DNA from: JAWXCH01 sp034440595
GTDB taxonomy: Bacteria; Planctomycetota; Planctomycetia; Pirellulales; JALHPA01
DNA length: 19,265 bases
Direction: 5' to 3'
NCBI GenBank assembly: GCA_034440595.1
Contig: JAWXCH010000193.1
Location: 1 to 19,265, forward strand
Both the position numbers and the translations under genes were made by a program. This document shows positions 7,836-13,635 of the stretch, piece after piece (position 1 is the first letter of the stretch; each line of letters starts with the position of its first letter). The notes below the pieces were generated by a model that had not been told where the DNA came from, made no database searches, and was given only the letters and a program-made list of their open reading frames with translations.

Positions 7836-8480
7836 CTAGCTGGGTTGATTTTGGTGAACGCGGAAGTCCCACGAGCGAACGACCGGATATCCCAGCGATC
7901 CATCTTCAAACTGCGTGCGATACTTCATCTCGCAAGTTTGGAACGAAAAATCAACCGTCTCGGTCGGGGGTTCTTCCCCTTCGGTCTCTAGTTTGTACCC
8001 CATCACACTGACTTGGCCAAATGTGATCATCAAATACGTCTGCGGGCGGGTATCTTTACTGCCAACTTTGCGTACGACGACCCGCGCTTCACTGAAGTTG
8101 TTGTGCTCAGGGCGCTTTTCTTTGTTGGAGCTGGCGAAAAACGCTGTCATGAGGTGAGGGGAAGAAGCTTCTAGACTCTTCGTGATTTGAAAGCGATAGT
8201 CTTGGCTCTTTTTACCAGTCTTTTTACCAGCAGGAGGAGCCTTGGCTTTCTTGGTTTTGCCAGTTCCCTTTTTATCGTCGTCATCTTCGTCTTCGTCGCG
8301 ATCCTTGGCGGCAGCGGTAATCGCCGACGCATTTCCAAAGGTAAACGACTTGATCTGAATTCCACCGTAGGCGTCTGCGCCACCTTCTTTGGAATCCTTG
8401 GATTCGCCAATGATACGCACCCGCATCGTGCTCTGGTCGGGCACCAATTCCAGATAAGCGTCTAAGGCTTCTGCGGCCAT
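7836..8480 (-). CDS. hcp: Hcp (TssD) paralogue 3, with a long charged loop
   Basis: Hcp forms stacked hexameric rings that make the T6SS inner tube and is itself secreted; effectors can ride in its lumen. This 214-residue copy has the Hcp framework: IQIKSFTFG (41-49), then FQITKSLEASSPHL, LMITFGQVSVMGYKLE and TVDFSFQTCEMKYRTQFEDG. Between the SFTFG strand and FQITK lies an insert of about 46 residues (50-95), where ordinary Hcp has about 20. The insert is strikingly biased: an acidic run near 60-69 (DRDEDEDDDD), then a Lys/Ala/Pro/Gly stretch to about 93. The conserved strands are intact, so the protein should still fold as Hcp. It starts 32 bases after paralogue 2 and lies 49 bases before tagJ. 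Whether it makes its own rings or mixed ones is unknown. Confidence 0.88.
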   Translation of the reverse strand: MAAEALDAYLELVPDQSTMRVRIIGESKDSKEGGADAYGGIQIKSFTFGNASAITAAAKDRDEDEDDDDKKGTGKTKKAKAPPAGKKTGKKSQDYRFQITKSLEASSPHLMTAFFASSNKEKRPEHNNFSEARVVVRKVGSKDTRPQTYLMITFGQVSVMGYKLETEGEEPPTETVDFSFQTCEMKYRTQFEDGSLGYPVVRSWDFRVHQNQPS

Positions 8481-8512
8481 ACTTTCAATCTCCGGCTATA
8501 TCTTGCGCTATT

Positions 8513-9187
8513 TTACATTGCAGCGCGGTCAATGAAGTTCCAGCCCGAGCGTACCGCTGTTCCGAGCGTGCCGTCGTTGTTTTGCGGTTTATACTGCATG
8601 ACGCACGAGCCAAAGCTGAACGTCACGGTCTCACGAGGCGTGGCTGCACTGTCGATTTGCAAGGTATATCCTATGACCACGACTTCCGTAAAGGAAAAGA
8701 TCAGGTAAACCTGGCGGCCGGATCCGGCTGCTTTGCGCAGGCTCACCGTGGCGGTGTCAAAGACTTCCCGAGTGACCAATGTATGCGAGCTGCAGTAGGC
8801 GCGAAACAGGTCGGGGCTGGACAGATCCAGCAGTTTTGTCACTTCAAACTGGCAAGCGTCCACTTCCGCTAGGTCCTGCCCCTGGAACTCGTTGACTTCC
8901 CCTTCGGACAAGCTGTCGGGAGTTCCGTACACACTTTCGTCACCGAACAGTGTTGAGATGCCAGCCTCAGGATTCGCATTCAGAAAATTATTGAAGGCCG
9001 ACTCTCGCCGGCGTTCCACGCGCTGCTCGGCAAAAGTGCCTTCGTCGTCGAAGCCTTGCGACGAACCAAACTCGAACGAGATGATTTCTATGCAGCCCTC
9101 GAATTCGGCGTCCTTGGCCTCTCCTTCGATTTTATCCTGGCCATCGACCAGGTTCAGGAAGCCATCGCACCATTCAATATCAGCCAT
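8513..9187 (-). CDS. hcp: Hcp (TssD) paralogue 2, with the longest loop
   Basis: A 224-residue Hcp-family protein. It has the starting strands (GEAKDAEFEGCIEIISFEFG, 22-41), then FEVTKLLDLSSPDLFRAY, QVYLIFSFTEVVVIGYTLQ and the C-terminal ETVTFSFGSCVMQYKPQNND with a final W near the end, all matching the other two copies and general Hcp. The segment between SFEFG and FEVTK (42-112) is about 71 residues, against 23 in paralogue 1. It contains an Arg/Glu-rich stretch (EQRVERRRES) and an acidic, Ser/Gly-rich part, with no recognised domain. No strong Shine-Dalgarno site precedes the ATG at 9187. It is separated from paralogue 1 by 223 bases that include a strong hairpin, so its expression may differ. 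It could be a specialised tube subunit or an effector carrier. Confidence 0.88.
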   Translation of the reverse strand: MADIEWCDGFLNLVDGQDKIEGEAKDAEFEGCIEIISFEFGSSQGFDDEGTFAEQRVERRRESAFNNFLNANPEAGISTLFGDESVYGTPDSLSEGEVNEFQGQDLAEVDACQFEVTKLLDLSSPDLFRAYCSSHTLVTREVFDTATVSLRKAAGSGRQVYLIFSFTEVVVIGYTLQIDSAATPRETVTFSFGSCVMQYKPQNNDGTLGTAVRSGWNFIDRAAM

Positions 9188-9281
9188 GGCGGAATCTCAA
9201 TGGACGAGTTGAAAAGTTGCGCGCGAACAAATTGACTGGCTCCACCGGTGCCGAGAAGAGGCCGTCGTTTTAGGCGATTCA

Positions 9282-9298
9282 CATTGGCATAGCCAGTG
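9282..9298. repeat. REP-like palindrome, copy C
   Basis: CATTGGC (9282-9288) and GCCAGTG (9292-9298) pair around ATA with one T-G mismatch, followed by GCACAC. It matches copy B at 1356-1380 apart from the loop and the mismatched base, and keeps the same orientation. It lies in the gap between Hcp paralogues 1 and 2. Confidence 0.65.
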
Positions 9299-9344
9299 GC
9301 ACACCACCCGGATTTTTAGTCGCTATATAACACCAATAACAGTA

Positions 9345-9373
9345 GCCGAAGCGGCGCAGGGCACCGCTTCGGC
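9345..9373. terminator. Terminator-like hairpin between hcp paralogues 1 and 2
   Basis: GCCGAAGCGG (9345-9354) and CCGCTTCGGC (9364-9373) form a perfect 10-bp GC-rich stem with a nine-base loop. On the plus strand it is followed by GTTGTTTTT, the form of an intrinsic terminator. The hcp operon runs on the minus strand, where what follows is less U-rich (CTACTGTTATT), so for this operon it is better read as an attenuator or an mRNA-stabilising 3' hairpin that could raise hcp-1 levels above the rest. Confidence 0.55.
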
Positions 9374-9410
9374 GTTGTTTTTCAAAACGCAGATCCAGCC
9401 TAGAAATTGA

Positions 9411-9959
9411 CTAACCAGCGTCGAAATTGTTGCTGTTCGTCAGTTTGTTCCAGGCAGCAATTTGCTTGCCAGCATCGTCCAACGTGCCGTCCTTGTTCTG
9501 TGGACGGTAGATGCACTTCAAAGCACCGTACTCGAAGACCACGGTTTCTTCAGGAACGTCGTCCCCGGATGAACCGGACCATTCCAGGCTCTTAACGGCA
9601 ACGACCTTGAAATGGAATTCCAAGTAGACGCCACCCGCTTGTTCGCCGGCACTCACACCACTTTTTCGCAAGTGGAGCTCGACCAGCTTGTAGTGACCAC
9701 CGGTACCGCAGGTGGTGACCAAACTGGCCGAAGCACGGTCGGTTTGTTTCTTGATGGTGAACTCCTTGAAGTCCGCCTTGCCCGCTCCAGCACCGCCGGA
9801 AGCCGAGCTGATGTTCAGGGTGTTCTCAATACCAAACGAGAACTCCTTGAGCTCAAACCAGCCATCGGTGCCCTTGAAATAGGCATCGGTACTTTCGCCC
9901 TTGATTTCCTTCGCGGCACCGCCTGCCGGCGTAAACTTAATAAACGCATCAAACGCCAT
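9411..9959 (-). CDS. hcp: Hcp (TssD) paralogue 1, classical length
   Basis: A 182-residue Hcp, the closest of the three to ordinary tube subunits. It starts AFDAFIKFTPAGG, then IKGESTDAYFKG, the strand WFELKEFSFG (34-43), a Gly/Ala-rich loop with GGAGAGKADF, FTIKKQTDRASASL, and the C-terminal VPEETVVFEYGALKCIYRPQ followed by KDGTL. The GAGK-x-x-F pattern after the loop is typical of canonical Hcp and is lost in the other two paralogues. The start is fixed by a strong AGGAGGA Shine-Dalgarno site (9967-9973), seven bases before the ATG, the best ribosome site in the T6SS run, which fits the high expression usual for the tube protein. It is the first T6SS gene of the run; the promoter should lie in 9960-10436. 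Confidence 0.94.
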   Translation of the reverse strand: MAFDAFIKFTPAGGAAKEIKGESTDAYFKGTDGWFELKEFSFGIENTLNISSASGGAGAGKADFKEFTIKKQTDRASASLVTTCGTGGHYKLVELHLRKSGVSAGEQAGGVYLEFHFKVVAVKSLEWSGSSGDDVPEETVVFEYGALKCIYRPQNKDGTLDDAGKQIAAWNKLTNSNNFDAG

Positions 9960-9966
9960 GAACCAG

Positions 9967-9973
9967 TCCTCCT
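9967..9973 (-). promoter_or_regulatory. Strong Shine-Dalgarno site of hcp paralogue 1
   Basis: AGGAGGA on the minus strand, seven bases before the ATG at 9959. It stands out because most genes in this run have weak or no recognisable ribosome site. Confidence 0.8.
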
Positions 9974-10436
9974 AAAGGTGTCTCTGACAAAGTGCAGGTC
10001 GAAGCAAATGCTTGCCGAGTCCGCTATTGAACGAATCTAACAAGGAGTTCGCCACTAATCCAGTAATAATTTCCAGATTAAGCCGGGTAGTGTGAGCTTT
10101 TCGACAGTATGAGGAAAACTGGCCTTGTTGGGTAGAGTGGTTCAGGCCCGGCAGACCGAATACCAGATCCGTGATCGGGTGGATGCCCTGGGTGCCCACC
10201 TGCCGGAGAACACCGCCGCAGAACGGGTAAAAAGAGGGATTATCCGGCGGCTAGCATGGTTTGTCGGCACTTTCGGAAGGATGCCCGGCTTGTTGATCGC
10301 TGCGGTAAATCCATTCTGTCCTCGCTCAGACCTATGGCTAATCCACGAAATTGCCAACGGCTGAAGCTTCCTAACGGAATACGACTTTCCCCTCTTCACC
10401 CTTGGCCCCCTGCCACTCTCTCGCGTAGCGCCGCGC
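9974..10436. other. Divergent intergenic region, hcp operon versus DUF4139 gene
   Basis: About 600 bases in all separate the hcp operon start from the plus-strand gene at 10572. No convincing gene is seen. A plus-strand open frame at about 10125-10364 has fairly codon-like composition in its first half but only a TTG start and no recognised homology, so I do not call it. The region must hold the hcp-operon promoter. A weak sigma-54-like match lies at 10039-10054. Confidence 0.5.
10039..10054 (-). promoter_or_regulatory. Possible sigma-54 type -24/-12 element for the hcp operon
   Basis: Read on the minus strand the 16 bases are TGGCGAACTCCTTGTT, against the consensus TGGC-ACR-N4-TTGC-W. The -24 TGGC and the TTG are present with correct spacing; the -12 C is replaced by T. 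It lies about 80 bases before the hcp ATG. One near match in a few hundred bases can be chance, and no activator site was identified. Confidence 0.22.
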
Positions 10437-10466
10437 TTGAAAAAAAGCCACCACTTTCGCTAGGCT
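10432..10466 (+). promoter_or_regulatory. Promoter-like element, copy 1 (TTGAAA-18-TAGGCT)
   Basis: CGCGC is followed by TTGAAA (10437-10442), an 18-base spacer and TAGGCT (10461-10466). The same arrangement, nearly base for base, is found at 17356-17390. Both copies point toward a plus-strand gene for a secreted protein. The layout suggests a sigma-70-type promoter with -35 and -10 boxes; the identity also extends through most of the spacer, which is more than promoter function alone requires. Confidence 0.5.
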
Positions 10467-10571
10467 CCACCACGCGGCTTGTTACAAACCTGTTACCAAA
10501 CGAGTGCCCGGTGATTGGTAAACTGCACTTAGCTACTGCTCGTTCAGACAGGTTTTTCTCGGGAGAGTTTC

Positions 10572-12413
10572 ATGCGACGCATCGGAAATTGCTGGTTTGT
10601 GATCGGTTTAATGCTGGCTATGGCAACTTTGGCGGCCCCCCCTCCGGCTAACGGGGCAGTAGGAAATGCCAAGGACTCCAAAGCTGCCAGCAAACAACCG
10701 GGCGAACTGACCCTGACCACCGAGCGTGCCGTCGTCTTCAAAGATGGCTACGCGCTGATCATTAAGAAGGGGGTCGCCAAGACCAACGCCAACGGCGAGG
10801 TCTATACCGATGATGTGCCCGACGCCGCCGTGCTCGGCTCATTCTGGGCAGTCCCCAAAGAGGGGCGAATGATCTCCATGACCGCCGGGTGGAAGGAAAC
10901 CGAGACTAGCGAGCAAAAAGAAGCCCCCTGTACGCAGTTGATTGAGATATTGGAAGCGAACCAAGGCAAACGTGCTAAAGTCGAACTGAACGACAAGAAA
11001 GTCTTCTCCGGCATTATTCATCAGGTCGTGCAGCAACCAACGACCAGTGCCATCGATCGCACCGCATTCGATGCACTAACGGCAAGTCACGCGGCCCCCT
11101 CCAATTCAGCGCGTGTACCTCGGCCAGGTATCAGCGAATCGATCACCATGTCCGGCATTCTGGGCACGCACTTTGTCCTCCGCACGGATGATGGGGACGT
11201 CTTGCTAAACATCGGTCAGGTGGAAACGGTCACCGTCAAGGATATGAAAACCACGCTGGCCAAAACCGCCAAGATTTCCAATCGGACCAAGCGACTCAGC
11301 TTCAAGCTCGATACGGCCGAGAAGGAGCAAGAGATTACGCTGATGTATTTCTCGCCCGGCATGCGTTGGATACCGACCTATCGCGTGGCGCTGCACGGTG
11401 GAGAGAAAAAAACGGCCAAGATATCCCTTCAGGCCGAACTGCTCAACGAGCTGGAAGACCTGAAGGATACACCGGTCGACATTGTCGTCGGTGTGCCGAA
11501 TTTTCGCTTTCGCGAGACTCCCAGCCCGTTGTCGTTGGAAGGGACATTGCGAAATGCACTGGCTCAGGCCGCTCCAGTGCTAATGGGAAACTTCAGCAAT
11601 GGAATGTCCAACGCCATGTACTCGCAGCGATCAGGTGAAATCCGTCGCATTGAGGCCAACGCCAATGCCGCCGCAGCCAACGGCGTCGTTCAATTACCAG
11701 ACGAACTAACCGCGTCCGGGGCACAAGATCTGTTTATCTACAACCTGCCCAAGATCACGCTGGCCAAGAGCGATCGGATCGCCGTGCCGATCTTTACGCA
11801 TGATGTCCCCTATCGCGATGTTTATACATGGAACGTGCGCACCACGAAGGTCGACCGCGGCGCAGCCCCGACGGGGTCTAGTGCAAACTCACCACTCACG
11901 CTCTCCACAAACGAGGTCTGGCATCAGATCGAACTGACCAATAACACGAACCTGCCTTGGACCACCGGGGCGGCCATGATCATGCAGGGGAACCAGCCGC
12001 TGGCGCAGGAACTGCTAACATACACGCCGCCGAAAAACGAAGTCCGTGTTCCGCTGACGGTCTCCGTCGACACGCGCGGAAGTCTGACCGAGAAGGAAAC
12101 CGGTCGCGAGCTGAACAGCATGCGGTGGGAGGATCACACCTACGCCAAGATTCAAAAAGAGGTTGCGATCGACCTGTGCAACAACAAGCCGATCGACATT
12201 GAGGTGGAGATCAAGCTGCAGCTAGGGGGCAAGGTGGACAAGGCGGCCGACGACGGTGCTGTGACCATCAACCCGTTCAATGCGGCTGATTGGAGCCAGT
12301 ATCGCGGCGACTCCGAAGTCAACAACAGCTCGACCGTGGTTTGGAAAACGAAGCTGAAGCCCGGGGATACGTTTAAGCCGACGGTGCAGTATCACTACTT
12401 CATACAACACTAG
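10572..12413 (+). CDS. Secreted DUF4139 domain protein
   Basis: A 613-residue protein with an N-terminal signal peptide (RRIGNCWFVIGLMLAMATLA, then an Ala-rich stretch with likely cleavage near residue 29). The mature N-terminus includes AVVFKDGYALIIKKGVAK and the middle has SPGMRWIPTYRVAL followed by LQAELLNELEDLKDTPVDIV and VGVPNFRF, which is the characteristic signature of DUF4139. The last third continues with DLFIYNLPKITLAKSDR and VPIFTHDVPYRDVYTWNV, also typical. DUF4139 proteins are predicted beta-rich periplasmic or outer-surface proteins of unknown function. The ATG at 10572 follows GGGAGAG (10561-10567) at a spacing of four. It is divergent from the hcp operon and preceded by the promoter-like element. 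No evidence links it to secretion by the T6SS. Confidence 0.88.
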   Translation: MRRIGNCWFVIGLMLAMATLAAPPPANGAVGNAKDSKAASKQPGELTLTTERAVVFKDGYALIIKKGVAKTNANGEVYTDDVPDAAVLGSFWAVPKEGRMISMTAGWKETETSEQKEAPCTQLIEILEANQGKRAKVELNDKKVFSGIIHQVVQQPTTSAIDRTAFDALTASHAAPSNSARVPRPGISESITMSGILGTHFVLRTDDGDVLLNIGQVETVTVKDMKTTLAKTAKISNRTKRLSFKLDTAEKEQEITLMYFSPGMRWIPTYRVALHGGEKKTAKISLQAELLNELEDLKDTPVDIVVGVPNFRFRETPSPLSLEGTLRNALAQAAPVLMGNFSNGMSNAMYSQRSGEIRRIEANANAAAANGVVQLPDELTASGAQDLFIYNLPKITLAKSDRIAVPIFTHDVPYRDVYTWNVRTTKVDRGAAPTGSSANSPLTLSTNEVWHQIELTNNTNLPWTTGAAMIMQGNQPLAQELLTYTPPKNEVRVPLTVSVDTRGSLTEKETGRELNSMRWEDHTYAKIQKEVAIDLCNNKPIDIEVEIKLQLGGKVDKAADDGAVTINPFNAADWSQYRGDSEVNNSSTVVWKTKLKPGDTFKPTVQYHYFIQH

Positions 12414-12434
12414 TGCATATTTTCCGCAAGAATT

Positions 12435-12466
<32 letters not shown>

Positions 12467-12663
12467 TCGTGCGTAAATGCGGGTTCCCTTTATTTTGAGA
12501 TTAGCCGTCGGGCGATAGCCCCCGGTTGCAGCGGCTCAGCTCGCGATTGTTCGGGAGAAGACGTGATGCATTCGGCCCGGCAAACTTTTGCAAAAAAGTC
12601 ATACTGCCTGAAACTTGCTGCAAGAAGAGCGGGTAGTGAAATATATGCGGGGTAGCGAACGAA

Positions 12664-12737
12664 ACATTACGGCAGGGAAGAGCACTGGCGTCGACCGGAG
12701 GCAGGCCGGTCGACGCCAGTTGCTGTTAACGTAATGT
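12664..12737. repeat. Nested palindromic element with 15-bp hairpin
   Basis: The core is a perfect 15-bp inverted repeat, ACTGGCGTCGACCGG (12684-12698) with CCGGTCGACGCCAGT (12706-12720), around a seven-base loop. Outside it a second inverted pair, ACATTACG (12664-12671) and CGTAATGT (12730-12737), brackets the unit. No T-tract is present, so it does not look like an intrinsic terminator. The outer arm of the core, AGCACTGGC, equals that of REP-like copy B, so it may be an expanded variant of that family, or a small MITE-like element. Confidence 0.75.
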
Positions 12738-12740
12738 AGG

Positions 12741-12759
12741 CATCTTGCTCCGCAAGATG
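12741..12759. repeat. Hairpin CATCTTGC-TCC-GCAAGATG
   Basis: A perfect 8-bp stem with a TCC loop, starting four bases after the nested palindrome. The GCTCCGC centre is the same as in REP-like copy E, although the arms differ completely. It looks like another dispersed intergenic hairpin type. Confidence 0.65.
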
Positions 12760-12796
12760 TATCGTCCGCGCTATGTGCTACTGGGTGCAATCAATC

Positions 12797-12821
12797 GTGT
12801 GCCACTGGCTCCGCCAGTGCT
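12797..12821. repeat. REP-like palindrome, copy E (short-apex variant)
   Basis: CACTGGC (12803-12809) and GCCAGTG (12813-12819) pair around TCC and are preceded by GTGTGC. It equals the reverse complement of copy B at 1356-1380 with one difference in 25. A truncated half-copy, GTGTGCCACTG, follows at 12831-12841. Confidence 0.8.
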
Positions 12822-13057
12822 TGGGTGTTTGTGTGCCACTGCATGTAGGGGCCGTGAAACGCACCGCGAATTCCGTTTGATGTTGCACACCGTCACCTGC
12901 TCACCTGCTCTACTCTCTCGCGAAGCGCGGTGCGTGGAACGTACAAGAATCAAAAGAACGGTTGCGCAATTTTAGCCGCGACGCGCCAACGGAGCGCGTT
13001 GAAGCGGTAAACCTGTTGTACCTGCACCGCACGTCGTCCTTCCCGCGTTGTCGCCTC

Positions 13058-13085
13058 CGTCATTCCCGCGAAGGCGGGAATCCAG
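13058..13085. repeat. REP-type repeat with TTCCCGC-GAAG-GCGGGAA core
   Basis: TTCCCGC (13063-13069) and GCGGGAA (13074-13080) pair around GAAG, flanked by CGTCA and TCCAG. This flank-and-core arrangement is familiar as a dispersed REP-like repeat of many proteobacterial genomes; that statement rests on memory, not on a search. Only one copy is in the window. Confidence 0.6.
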
Positions 13086-13133
13086 TTGCTGCTCGTCTGC
13101 TTCGTTACTCCGCTCTCTCGCGCAGCAGACACT

Positions 13134-13150
13134 CTTTCGCGGAGCGAAAG
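13134..13150. repeat. Hairpin CTTTCGC-GGA-GCGAAAG
   Basis: A perfect 7-bp stem with a GGA loop, ending 11 bases from the stop codon of the minus-strand gene that follows. The centre GCGGAGC is the complement of the GCTCCGC centres at 12747-12753 and 12808-12814. Confidence 0.55.
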
Positions 13151-13161
13151 GCGACTGTCTT

Positions 13162-13620
13162 TCACGAATTCTCATCCGCATTCCGCCGCCAGTTTAGCGC
13201 CCCGAGCCAGAAGGCGAACAGTTGCAGATGCTCCGGCACCGCCTCTCTGCATTCGACCTTCGTCCGCCGCGTGAGCATATGCACGGGCACAATCGTGCCA
13301 ACGACTTTGTCCCCAGCAACAATGTCAAAACATCGGGTATGGGGAGATTGCCCGCGCACAACGAAGCGATTTTCGCCCGCCGCTATTTCGTAAGTGCAGA
13401 CACGATGGCTGACCTTCTTGACCTCAGCCAATACCCGCCCCTCTCGCTCCAGCGTCCACTGATCCTTGGCCGCGTCATGCCGACAGATTGCAAACTCAGC
13501 CTCGCCAAGCAAAATGCCCCCCTGATCGCTGCCAAACTCAAACGTCACCGCTGCGTTATCAAAGGCGGCCCCGTGAATGCGGAAGTTCCAAGAGCAGAGG
13601 GAAGTGGGGAGGCAGAGCAT
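13162..13620 (-). CDS. Small protein resembling scramblase/LURP-one (tubby-like) fold
   Basis: A 152-residue protein without signal peptide. Its pattern is a series of short strands: FEFGSDQGGILLGEAEFAI, WTLEREGRVLAEVKK, YEIAAGENRFVVRG, CFDIVAGDKVVGTIVP, and at the end VPEHLQLFAFWLGALNWRR. This alternation of strand pairs with a hydrophobic C-terminal helix resembles bacterial relatives of the scramblase/LURP-one (tubby C-terminal-like) family. The assignment is from pattern only and is tentative. A hydrophobic segment at about 128-145 could contact membrane. No good Shine-Dalgarno site precedes the ATG at 13620. It starts 15 bases after the zinc-ribbon membrane gene, so the two probably form one transcript. 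Confidence 0.65.
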   Translation of the reverse strand: MLCLPTSLCSWNFRIHGAAFDNAAVTFEFGSDQGGILLGEAEFAICRHDAAKDQWTLEREGRVLAEVKKVSHRVCTYEIAAGENRFVVRGQSPHTRCFDIVAGDKVVGTIVPVHMLTRRTKVECREAVPEHLQLFAFWLGALNWRRNADENS

Positions 13621-13635
13621 GGGAGCTAATTGTAT

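Noticed and set aside
9400..9412. TAGGCT on the minus strand near the hcp-1 stop as a third promoter-like copy
   Set aside because: There is no TTGAAA at the right distance and no match to the shared spacer; TAGGCT alone is chance.
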